From positions 1 to 11,258 of the forward strand of contig CAMZIX010000033.1 in the NCBI GenBank assembly GCA_947307375.1: a stretch of DNA of 11,258 nucleotides. Direction: 5' to 3'. Of this stretch, positions 1-6,424 are shown piece after piece. Below the pieces are notes generated by a model. The model saw only the letters and a list, made by a program, of their open reading frames with translations. It ran no database searches and had not been told where the DNA came from. Numbering within the stretch: position 1 is the stretch's first letter; each line of letters opens with the position of its first letter. The stretch is from an uncultured Clostridia bacterium. GTDB taxonomy: Bacteria; Bacillota_A; Clostridia; Oscillospirales; Oscillospiraceae. Made by a program: the position numbers and the translations under genes.

Positions 1-197
1 AGGGCCGCGGACACTTCGCCGGCGATGTCGACCGACGCCGTCCAACGCCCCTGCAGGGCGGAGTCCGGCGCCTGCTCCGGCGCCGCGGTCGGCGCGGCTT
101 CGACTGCGGGCGCGGGATGGGAACAGGCGCAGAGCCCGAGCAGCAGGATCGACAGGATCAGCGCGCCCAGCGCGCGGGATCGGGAACAGGAACGCAA
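1..197 (-). CDS. Lipoprotein, N-terminal part only (cut by window start)
   Basis: Only the first 65 codons are visible; the gene continues past base 1. I chose the TTG at 197-195 as start because GGAGGCG (210-204) sits 8 bases upstream and the promoter at 217-245 would start the mRNA just before it. An in-frame ATG at 218 lies inside the -10 box and has no ribosome site. The product starts with Arg-rich residues, then a hydrophobic stretch (about 9-24) ending in the lipobox LCAC, with lipidated Cys25, so it should be anchored on the outer face of the membrane. An Ala/Pro/Glu-rich linker (28-48) follows, then the start of a folded domain with G-x-W-x-x-x-V-D (50-57). From memory, this G-W-VD start is common in small Clostridia lipoproteins of unknown function; that link is weak. 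No function can be assigned. Confidence 0.7.
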   Translation of the reverse strand, partial: MRSCSRSRALGALILSILLLGLCACSHPAPAVEAAPTAAPEQAPDSALQGRWTASVDIAGEVSAA

Positions 198-202
198 AAC
201 AA

Positions 203-238
203 TCGCCTCCGTCCACATTATATCGTGGACGGAGGCGA
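203..238 (-). terminator. Hairpin terminator after the Ig-like lipoprotein gene
   Basis: A perfect 14-bp inverted repeat (203-216 against 225-238, 8-base loop) lies 35 bases past the stop codon at 273. On the minus strand it is followed by ATTGTTTT, a moderate U-run. The right reading is probably a terminator for the upstream lipoprotein gene, although the next gene's -10 box and ribosome site lie inside the same hairpin. Confidence 0.6.
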
Positions 239-245
239 AAATCAA
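217..245 (-). promoter_or_regulatory. Sigma-A type promoter of the leftmost lipoprotein gene
   Basis: Read on the minus strand: -35 TTGATT (245-240), a 17-base spacer, and a perfect -10 TATAAT (222-217). The expected start point is near 210, giving a leader of only about 13-15 bases that begins at the GGAGG site and leads to the TTG start at 197. The -10 box is in the loop of the terminator hairpin. Confidence 0.65.
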
Positions 246-272
246 GAAAGCTGCGAAATTCAGGCGCGGGGA

Positions 273-1103
273 TCAGTTCTGCGGTTCGATGATATAAACG
301 ACGCAGGTCGTCTTGACGCCGTCGAGCTCGGCATAGATCTCCACATAGTTCACCCCGGCGGGCAGCCGGTCAAAGCACTCAAGGAGCATCTCGCCGGGAT
401 GCGCTTTGCTCTCGGTGAAGCAGAGCACCTTTTCGGCCTCTTCGCTCATGGACCACTTGACGTCCTCGGCCTTGCCGCCCTTGAGGGGAACGGCGCGCAG
501 GCGCTTCTCATAGTCCGGGGAAATGGTGAGGCTGTCGACGTTGGTGTCGCCGCGCGAAACGTGGATCGCGACGGTCAGGTTCTCGTCGGGCTTCTGCAGG
601 GTGGTCACGCCGCCGTCGCCGGCCACCACATGGACGACGATCGTGGCGCTCGCGCCGTAGAAGTTCGCGGTCACGCGGGCGCCGCCCGCGCCGAGGGGCA
701 GCACGCTGAAGGCCTTCAGCTCAGCGCGGTAGGGATCGCTTTCGCTGGGGGTCAGCACAAAGCAAGACTCGCTGACCGGGTCGATCGACCACTCGACCTC
801 GCCGGCGATGCCGCCGGGCGTGGCGTACACGGACAGGGGCAGCGTCTCGCCGACTCTCAGGGTGCAGTCGTTGTCCTTGATCGGGTCGCCGTAGCCGTAG
901 ATCGCCAGGGTCTCCACCGTGGGGGTGGGCGCAGGCGTCGGCTCCGGAGTCGGCTCCGGGGTGGCCTCGGCGGCTTCCTGCGCGGGCTCGACGGGCGTTT
1001 CCTGCTTCTCCTTGGCGCCGCAGGCGACCAGCGACAGAAGCGAGACCAGGCACAGCGCCAGGCACAGCAGCCGGAGCCAGAGGGCGCCGGATGATTTTTT
1101 CAT
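273..1103 (-). CDS. Lipoprotein with two Ig-like (BIG2-like) domains
   Basis: A 276-residue predicted surface lipoprotein. The ATG at 1103 has AAAGGAG 8 bases upstream. Residues 1-28 form a lipoprotein signal (KK, hydrophobic core, lipobox LVAC with Cys28). A flexible Glu/Pro/Thr linker follows, with PEPT repeats at about 48-62, as in wall-spanning spacers. Two beta-rich domains come next (about 63-160 and 165-276). Each carries a V-x-W-S motif (103-106 and 215-218), and the first has a VGETLPLSV stretch, both typical of bacterial Ig-like BIG2 folds. This suggests an adhesive or structural role rather than an enzyme, but no partner or substrate is visible. It has its own promoter (1159-1187) and is followed by a terminator, so it is probably monocistronic. 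The family assignment is by motif only; the exact function is unknown. Confidence 0.88.
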   Translation of the reverse strand: MKKSSGALWLRLLCLALCLVSLLSLVACGAKEKQETPVEPAQEAAEATPEPTPEPTPAPTPTVETLAIYGYGDPIKDNDCTLRVGETLPLSVYATPGGIAGEVEWSIDPVSESCFVLTPSESDPYRAELKAFSVLPLGAGGARVTANFYGASATIVVHVVAGDGGVTTLQKPDENLTVAIHVSRGDTNVDSLTISPDYEKRLRAVPLKGGKAEDVKWSMSEEAEKVLCFTESKAHPGEMLLECFDRLPAGVNYVEIYAELDGVKTTCVVYIIEPQN

Positions 1104-1158
1104 GGCAATAACTCCTTTCTATATGGCTGAACTCGTTGTTTTTGTAATGTTCTTTGCT

Positions 1159-1187
1159 ATTTTACCGTAAAACTGTGTAAAACGCAA
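1159..1187 (-). promoter_or_regulatory. Promoter of the Ig-like lipoprotein gene
   Basis: On the minus strand: -35 TTGCGT (1187-1182), 17-base spacer, -10 TAAAAT (1164-1159). The start point would be near 1152, giving a leader of about 50 bases with AAAGGAG just before the ATG at 1103. Confidence 0.55.
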
Positions 1188-1216
1188 GGGAAAAAGGTCG
1201 AAAGTGGCGATTCTGA

Positions 1217-1258
1217 ACAAAAATTAAGGCAAATTCCCCATAAATGTGGGGAATTTGT
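1217..1258 (-). terminator. Intrinsic terminator after the LysM-GH18 gene
   Basis: An 11-bp perfect stem (1230-1240 against 1247-1257, 6-base loop) with a CCCC/GGGG core. On the minus strand it is followed by CCTTAATTTTTG, a U-rich tail. It lies about 60 bases past the stop at 1319. On the plus strand no T-run follows, so the direction is minus. Confidence 0.7.
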
Positions 1259-1318
1259 GACCTGCGCGTAGCGACTCGTTGCAGAAATGTGACGAAACCG
1301 TCGGTTCATTGAAATCTT

Positions 1319-2452
1319 TTACAGGAGCTTCATCACGCTGAAATTGTCCTCCTGCAGGCGCAGACCGGCGCGAAAGAGCTGGTTGACGGTCCACCAGCTG
1401 ACCCCGGCCAGGTTATATTCCCGCACCAGATCCAGCCGCGCCTGCACGCTGCGGACGTCCTCATACCAGACCGCGCTGCGCCTGCCCTCCGCGTCGGCAT
1501 ACGAGAACCAGGGGGCCTGCGCCGTACTGTCATAGCGCAGCTCCGCGCCGACGGAGACGGCGAGGTTCTGCGCGGCCGCGTTGGAGATCACCGCCGCGGC
1601 GTCGCCCTGCCGCCAGGGCAGACGCCAGCGGTAGCCGTAGTTGGACATGCCCAGCAGGATGCTGCCCACGGGGATCTGCGTCACGGCGTAGTCCAGCACC
1701 CGGCGGATGCGGTTGACCGGGGACACGGCCTGCGGCGCGGAATAGGTGTAGCCCCACTCGTAGGTCATCAGCACCACCCAGTCGGCCCAGCGCCCGTGCG
1801 CGGCGTAGTCGTGGGCGCTGTACAGCAGGCCCTCCTGGTCGGCGCTCTCCTTGGGCGCAATGGCGGTCGTCAGATACCAGCCGCGCTCGTGCAGCAGGCC
1901 GGAAAGGCGGCGCAGGAACTGGTTGTAGCTCTCCCGGTCGAAGGGGTAGACGTACTCGATGTTCAGGTTGACGCCGGCGTAGCGGCGGCGGGACAGGGCG
2001 GCGAAGATGTTTTCGACGGCGGCGTCCTGCACGGCCTGGTCGGTAAAGACGGCGTGGGCGATGTCGCTGGAAAAGCCGCCGCTCTCACCGAGGTTCGTCA
2101 CGGTCAGAAAGGGCGCGACGCCTTGCGCGAGCGCCGCCTCCACGAGACGGCCGTCGTCGATCGTCACCAGCTCGCCGCTGAGGGTCAGGCGGTTGGAAAA
2201 GGGGCAGAGAAAGCTCAGGCCGGGCAGGGTCTCGCTCAAAACCGCGTCGGAAATGCCGGGATAGGCGTAGGCGTTGACCAGGATCTCCTGCCGGTTGGGC
2301 CGCTCCGCGCCGGGCGTCAGCAGGGCCAGGTTCGGGATCAGCCGCGCGGGGTCGTTGAGCTGGTTGAGAAAGGCCAGCTCCTCCGCGGTCGTGCCCGTCC
2401 GACGGGCGATGCTCCACAGCGTATCTCCGGGCTTTACGATATAAATGTCCAT
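1319..2452 (-). CDS. LysM and glycoside hydrolase family 18 protein, spore-lytic (YaaH/SleL-like)
   Basis: A 377-residue protein starting at ATG 2452, with AAGGAGG 6 bases upstream; the reading frame stays open further upstream but has no ribosome site there. Residues 2-48 are one LysM domain (VKPGDTLWSIA), which binds the glycan of peptidoglycan. Residues about 55-377 are a GH18 TIM barrel of the YaaH/SleL cortical-fragment-lytic type, with the active-site strand GVNLNIE (160-166), MTYEWGY (229-235), WYED (329-332) and a C-terminal GVSWW (350-354). Glu166 is the expected acid/base. Relatives are N-acetylglucosaminidases packed in spore coats that act on cortex fragments at germination. There is no signal peptide, as expected for a protein made in the mother cell. 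B. subtilis YaaH has two LysM copies; here there is one. The Asp two residues before the catalytic Glu is Asn164, so activity is uncertain. Confidence 0.87.
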   Translation of the reverse strand: MDIYIVKPGDTLWSIARRTGTTAEELAFLNQLNDPARLIPNLALLTPGAERPNRQEILVNAYAYPGISDAVLSETLPGLSFLCPFSNRLTLSGELVTIDDGRLVEAALAQGVAPFLTVTNLGESGGFSSDIAHAVFTDQAVQDAAVENIFAALSRRRYAGVNLNIEYVYPFDRESYNQFLRRLSGLLHERGWYLTTAIAPKESADQEGLLYSAHDYAAHGRWADWVVLMTYEWGYTYSAPQAVSPVNRIRRVLDYAVTQIPVGSILLGMSNYGYRWRLPWRQGDAAAVISNAAAQNLAVSVGAELRYDSTAQAPWFSYADAEGRRSAVWYEDVRSVQARLDLVREYNLAGVSWWTVNQLFRAGLRLQEDNFSVMKLL

Positions 2453-2549
2453 CGTGCTCCTCCTTTTGCTTCTTTTCTCATGTATATGCGGCGAAAAGAG
2501 GGAATTGACCGCGAACGGGCCTCGGCGCCGGGCATCGCGGGAAAAAGAA

Positions 2550-2575
2550 AAAACCGCGTCTTCGGACGCGGTTTT
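2550..2575. terminator. Two-way intrinsic terminator with a UUCG loop between divergent genes
   Basis: A perfect 11-bp stem (2550-2560 against 2565-2575) closed by TTCG, an unusually stable tetraloop. The minus-strand reading is followed by a long T-run (TTTTTTCTTTTT); the plus reading has TTTTCCTTT. It lies between the heads of two divergent genes, not after a gene, so it may insulate them. Confidence 0.75.
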
Positions 2576-2578
2576 CCT

Positions 2579-2607
2579 TTGCATCTGACCAAAGGATATG
2601 ATACAAT
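2579..2607 (+). promoter_or_regulatory. Extended -10 promoter of the pepF operon
   Basis: -35 TTGCAT (2579-2584), 17-base spacer, -10 TACAAT (2602-2607), with TG at 2599-2600 forming an extended -10 element. The start point should be near 2614, about 56 bases before the pepF start. The -35 box begins 4 bases after the terminator stem. Confidence 0.65.
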
Positions 2608-2627
2608 GATTAAGCACGATTTTTTGG

Positions 2628-2643
2628 CGGGCCGCGAGGCCCG
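2628..2643 (+). other. GNRA-capped hairpin in the pepF leader
   Basis: A 6-bp all-GC stem (CGGGCC/GGCCCG) with a GCGA loop sits in the predicted 5' leader, 11 bases before the AGGAGG site. It leaves the ribosome site free, so a role in mRNA stability is more likely than shut-off. No U-run follows. Confidence 0.4.
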
Positions 2644-2669
2644 ACCGTTTGCACAGGAGGAACGCCGAC

Positions 2670-4466
2670 ATGATCGATCCCAAAACCAAGCGCAGCGAGG
2701 TCCCCGAGGAGCTGACCTGGAACCTGCAGGACATGTTTGAAAGCGACGAGGCCTGGATGGCCGAGTACGAGAGCCTGATGCAGATGCCGCAGCAGATCGC
2801 CGCCTATCAGGGCCGCCTGGGCGAGAGCGCCGAGACCCTGCTGGAGTATCTGAAGGCCGGGGACGAGCTGGAGCTCCGTCTCGCGCCCTTCTACGGCTAC
2901 GCCAGCTGCAAGAACGACCAGGATCAGGCCAACGCCCGCTATCAGGACATGCGCGGCAAGGCCATGAGCTGCATCATCGCCGTTTCCAGCGCCGCGGCCT
3001 TCGCCACGCCCGAGATCATGGCGATCGACGAAGATAAGCTGAACCTCTTTTACATTGCCCAGCCCGAGCTGGAGACCTACCGCCGCAGCCTGTACCAGAT
3101 CCGCCGCCGCCGGGCGCACATCCTCTCTTCGGAGGAGGAAAAGCTGCTGGCCGCCGCCGGCGAGATGGCCGACGCGCCGGAGAACATCGGCAGCGTCTTC
3201 CGCAACGCCGACCTCAAGTTCCCCGAGGTCGAGGACAGCAAGGGCGAGAAGCACGCCCTCACCGGCGGCAGCTACGGCCCGCTGATGGAGAGCGAGGACC
3301 GCGTGCTGCGCCGCAACGCCTTTGAGACGCTCTACGGCCGCATCGGCGAGTACAAAAACACCATCGCCGCCACGCTCGACGCCCAGTTCAAGCAGCTGCG
3401 CTTCTTCGCCGCCGCCCGCAAGTATCCCAGCACCATCGAGGCCAGCCTCGACCGCACCGAGGTGCCCGTGCCGGTGTACACGAACCTGATCGAGGCCGTG
3501 CACGCCAATCTGGACAAGATGTACCGTTACGTCCGCCTGCGCAAGAAGCTGCTCGGCGTGGACGAGCTGCACATGTACGACGTCTATACCCCCATCGTGG
3601 CCGGCACCGCGCAGAAGATCGACTTCGAAGAGGCCAAGAAAACGGTGCTCGAGGCCCTGTCCGTTCTGGGCGAGGACTACACCGATCTGCTCAAGGAAGG
3701 CTTCAGCAATCGCTGGATCGACGTCTATGAAAACGAAGGGAAGCGCGGCGGCGCCTATTCCTCCGGCAACGCCCGTCCGCACCCCTACGTGCTGCTCAAC
3801 CACAAGGATACGCTCGACAGCATGTTCACCCTGGCGCATGAGATGGGCCACGCCCTGCACAGCTACCACAGCTGCAAATACCAGCCCGTCTGCACCAGCG
3901 ACTATGTGATCTTCGTGGCCGAGGTGGCCTCCACCTGCAACGAGGTGCTGCTGATGCGCTATCTGCTCTCGGAGACGACGGACAAGAAGGAGCGGGCCTA
4001 TCTCATCAACCACTTCCTCGATTCCTTCAAGGGCACCGTATACCGTCAGACCATGTTCGCCGAGTTCGAGCTGCTGATGGGCCGCATGGCCGAGAGCGGC
4101 GCGACGCTGACCGCCGAGGCGCTGAGCGAGAAGTATCTGGAGCTCAACAAGCTGTACTTCGGCCCCGATATGGTCTCCGACCCGCAGATCGCCCTCGAGT
4201 GGGCGCGCATCCCGCATTTCTTCTACAACTACTACGTTTTCCAGTACGCCACCGGCTTCTCCGCCGCCGTCGCCATCGCCAACCGCATCCTCGCCGAGGG
4301 CGCCCCGGCCGTGGCCGACTACAAGAAGTTCCTCTCCGGCGGCTGCAGCACCGACCCGATCTCCCTGCTGAAGATCGCGGGCGTGGACATGTCCGGCCCG
4401 GAGCCGGTCAACTCCGCGCTGCAGCTCTTCGGCGAGCTGCTCGACGAAATGGAGAAGCTGTCCTGA
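2670..4466 (+). CDS. pepF: Oligoendopeptidase F (M3B zinc metallopeptidase)
   Basis: A 598-residue cytoplasmic peptidase, the usual length for the PepF family, which cuts short peptides in peptide turnover. The ATG at 2670 follows AGGAGG (2655-2660) with a 9-base gap; an in-frame TTG at 2649 has no such site. The helical N-terminal lobe (about 1-200) is followed by the catalytic domain. The zinc site is HEMGH at 390-394, with Glu418 (in VAEVAS) as the likely third ligand, 24 residues on as expected in M3 enzymes. The C-terminal stretch NYYVFQYATGFSAA matches the conserved family segment that carries substrate-binding tyrosines. No signal peptide. It is first in an operon with yigZ (37-base gap) and a lipoprotein gene. 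All key residues are present, so it should be active. Confidence 0.96.
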   Translation: MIDPKTKRSEVPEELTWNLQDMFESDEAWMAEYESLMQMPQQIAAYQGRLGESAETLLEYLKAGDELELRLAPFYGYASCKNDQDQANARYQDMRGKAMSCIIAVSSAAAFATPEIMAIDEDKLNLFYIAQPELETYRRSLYQIRRRRAHILSSEEEKLLAAAGEMADAPENIGSVFRNADLKFPEVEDSKGEKHALTGGSYGPLMESEDRVLRRNAFETLYGRIGEYKNTIAATLDAQFKQLRFFAAARKYPSTIEASLDRTEVPVPVYTNLIEAVHANLDKMYRYVRLRKKLLGVDELHMYDVYTPIVAGTAQKIDFEEAKKTVLEALSVLGEDYTDLLKEGFSNRWIDVYENEGKRGGAYSSGNARPHPYVLLNHKDTLDSMFTLAHEMGHALHSYHSCKYQPVCTSDYVIFVAEVASTCNEVLLMRYLLSETTDKKERAYLINHFLDSFKGTVYRQTMFAEFELLMGRMAESGATLTAEALSEKYLELNKLYFGPDMVSDPQIALEWARIPHFFYNYYVFQYATGFSAAVAIANRILAEGAPAVADYKKFLSGGCSTDPISLLKIAGVDMSGPEPVNSALQLFGELLDEMEKLS

Positions 4467-4475
4467 CAGCAGACG

Positions 4476-4491
4476 CTCCGCTCCGGCGGAG
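4476..4491 (+). other. Small intergenic hairpin before yigZ
   Basis: CTCCGC (4476-4481) pairs with GCGGAG (4486-4491) around TCCG, ending two bases before the yigZ ribosome site AAGGA. There is no T-run, so it is not a terminator. It may affect mRNA processing or yigZ translation; this is inference. Confidence 0.3.
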
Positions 4492-4503
4492 AAAGGATCC
4501 GGC

Positions 4504-5139
4504 ATGACCGAATACTACATCCCCTCCGGCGCCGGCGAGGCGGAGCTGACGGAAAAGCGCTCCCGCTTCCTGGGCCATGTCCGTCCCGTCGAGTCGGAAG
4601 AGGAGGCCCGCGCCTTCATCGCGGAGATGAAAAAGAAATACTATGACGCCCGGCACAACTGCTGGTGCTATCTGATCCGCGGCGGCCCGGAGCGCTACTC
4701 CGACGACGGCGAGCCGCAGGGCAGCGCCGGCATCCCGATGCTCGAGGTCTTCCGCCGCGAGGGCGTGACGAACGCGGTCTGCGTCGTGACGCGCTATTTC
4801 GGCGGCGTGCTGCTCGGCACCGGCGGCCTGCTGCGCGCCTATACCCAGAGCGCGAAAGACGCGCTGGACGCGGCGGGGCTGTCCGTCGTGCGCCGCTGGC
4901 TGGAGGCGGAGCTGCCCTGCCCCTACGCCATGCTGGAACGGATCAAACAGGAAACGGCGGCCTGCGGCGGCAGCGTGGCCGACATGGACTACGGCGCGGA
5001 GGTCACGCTCCGCGTGCTGCTGCCAGAAGAAGAGGCCGAGACCTACCGTGCGCGGATCTTCGACTGCAGCGCCGGAAAGATCGAGGTACGGATCAATGGC
5101 GAGTGCCTGCGGCCCGCGCCGCTGCCCAAACAAGGATGA
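4504..5139 (+). CDS. yigZ: YigZ/YvyE family protein (IMPACT domain, UPF0029)
   Basis: A 211-residue protein matching YigZ of E. coli and YvyE of B. subtilis in length and motifs. The ATG at 4504 follows AAGGA (4493-4497) by 6 bases. The N-terminal IMPACT domain (about 1-120) has the family signature YSDDGEPQGSAG (65-76) and VTRYFGGVLLGTGGL (95 onward). The C-terminal part (about 140-202) fits the ferredoxin-like DUF1949 domain. Eukaryotic IMPACT controls the kinase GCN2; the bacterial role is unsettled, with proposed RNA or translation-factor binding from the fold. It is the second gene of the pepF operon, and its stop overlaps a possible upstream ATG of the next gene (ATGA at 5136-5139). Nothing looks broken. 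Confidence 0.94.
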   Translation: MTEYYIPSGAGEAELTEKRSRFLGHVRPVESEEEARAFIAEMKKKYYDARHNCWCYLIRGGPERYSDDGEPQGSAGIPMLEVFRREGVTNAVCVVTRYFGGVLLGTGGLLRAYTQSAKDALDAAGLSVVRRWLEAELPCPYAMLERIKQETAACGGSVADMDYGAEVTLRVLLPEEEAETYRARIFDCSAGKIEVRINGECLRPAPLPKQG

Positions 5140-5162
5140 AACAAGCAGAAAGAAGGACGAAC

Positions 5163-6383
5163 ATGAGGAAGCTGATCGCGCCGGTGCTCGCGCTGGCGCT
5201 GCTGCTGTGTGCCTGCAGCATCGACCCGGCGGAGCTGATCGCGCCGCCTACGGCTGTCCCGACGCCGATCATGGCTTCCGAGCATGACGTGGAGACAGCG
5301 TCCGAGCTGCCGCCCGAGCCGACGCCGGAGCCGACCTCGGAGCCCACGCCCGAGCCGACGCCGGAACCCACGGAGCTGACACTGACGAACGAGAGCGCCG
5401 AGGAGATCCTGGCCTATGCGGCGTGGACGCAGCTGGAGCATATCGACGCCACCGCCTGCCGGGAATACGAAGCGCTGCGCGCCCTGCAGGACGCCCTGCC
5501 GAACTGCCGCGTGGAGTGGCTGTACGACTTCGGCGGCGAAACCTACAGCAGCCTGGAGCCGGCGGAGCTGAAGCCGGAGTCCGTTGAGGCGCTGGCGGAG
5601 GTGCTGCCCGCGCTTCCGCGGGGAACAAAGGTCGACCTGCTGGACCTCACGGTGCCGGACGAGGAAAAGGACGCGCTGATGGAGGCCAATCCCGGCGTGG
5701 AATTCCTGTGGTGGGTGAAATTCGGGCACTATACCGTGCGCAGCGACATCCAGGTCTTTTCCTCGATGCTGAGCGGCGCAAAATGGGAGCCGCGCTACAA
5801 ATCGGAAGAGCTGGCGCCGCTGTTCAAGTACTGCCGCCATCTGAAGGCCCTGGACCTGGGCCACAACAACCTGCAGGATCTGAGCCTGCTCGGCACGCTG
5901 TCGGGGCTGCAGGTGCTGATCCTGGCGGACAATCCCTGGCTCAGAGACGTGTCCCCGCTGGCCAATCTCACCGAGCTGCGGTATCTGGAACTCTTCGCCT
6001 GCCTGCGCATCGAGGATCTGAGCCCGCTGCGCGCGCTGACGAAGCTTGAGGACGTGAACCTCTGCCACGAGAGCATGCTGACCGACCCGACGATTTTCGA
6101 CGACATGCCGAACCTGAAGGTCTGCTGGCTGCGAGGCGTCGGTTTCACCGCCGAGCAGAAGGAGGCGTTCATCGCCGCGCACCCCGATACGCGGGTGGAA
6201 TTCACGGTCTACAAGAATCGCCTCAGCTCCACCGACGGCGGCTGGCGCGCCACCGACGAAAACGTGGCGGTCCGCACCGCCTTCTACAACAGCCGCAATG
6301 TGCTCTCCTTTGACTACTGGGAGGATATCGAGTACGACGCCGAGGCGGAGATCACCCAGCTGCTGCCCAGCTGGGACAAATAA
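5163..6383 (+). CDS. Leucine-rich-repeat lipoprotein
   Basis: A 406-residue predicted surface lipoprotein, last gene of the pepF operon. I start it at ATG 5163, which has AGAAGGA 5 bases upstream and gives a normal signal (MRKL, hydrophobic core, lipobox LCAC, Cys18). An in-frame ATG at 5136 overlapping the yigZ stop would add nine charged residues and lacks a good site. A Pro-Glu-Pro-Thr linker spans 50-71. Residues 80-220 form an alpha/beta region of unknown type, with LLDLTVPDEEKDALMEANPG at its centre. Four to five leucine-rich repeats of 22-23 residues follow (about 227-322; LKALDLGHNNL, LQVLILADNPW, LRYLELFACLR), similar in spacing to the internalin/SDS22 class, which usually bind proteins. 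The C-terminal tail (AFYNSRNVLSFDYWEDIEY) is not recognised. The partner and role are unknown. Confidence 0.9.
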   Translation: MRKLIAPVLALALLLCACSIDPAELIAPPTAVPTPIMASEHDVETASELPPEPTPEPTSEPTPEPTPEPTELTLTNESAEEILAYAAWTQLEHIDATACREYEALRALQDALPNCRVEWLYDFGGETYSSLEPAELKPESVEALAEVLPALPRGTKVDLLDLTVPDEEKDALMEANPGVEFLWWVKFGHYTVRSDIQVFSSMLSGAKWEPRYKSEELAPLFKYCRHLKALDLGHNNLQDLSLLGTLSGLQVLILADNPWLRDVSPLANLTELRYLELFACLRIEDLSPLRALTKLEDVNLCHESMLTDPTIFDDMPNLKVCWLRGVGFTAEQKEAFIAAHPDTRVEFTVYKNRLSSTDGGWRATDENVAVRTAFYNSRNVLSFDYWEDIEYDAEAEITQLLPSWDK

Positions 6384-6384
6384 A

Positions 6385-6421
6385 AAAAGACCCGGGAAGG
6401 AGGAACCTTCCCGGGTCTTTT
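6385..6421. terminator. Two-way terminator between convergent genes
   Basis: A perfect 16-bp stem (6385-6400 against 6406-6421) with a 5-base loop, GC-rich core and A/T ends, gives a T-run on both strands. It starts one base after the lipoprotein stop at 6383 and ends three bases before the hflX stop at 6425, so one hairpin ends both transcripts. Confidence 0.92.
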
Positions 6422-6424
6422 CGT

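Noticed and set aside
2453..2734. N-terminal extension of the LysM-GH18 frame
   Set aside because: The extension crosses a strong terminator hairpin, has no ribosome site, and does not resemble a signal peptide. ATG 2452 has AAGGAGG and starts directly at the LysM domain.
2610..4505. 631-codon open frame on the minus strand opposite pepF
   Set aside because: The plus strand encodes a full M3B peptidase with all motifs. The antisense frame is low-complexity (rich in Ala, Val, Gly, Leu, Gln and His), a usual by-product of GC-rich codon use.
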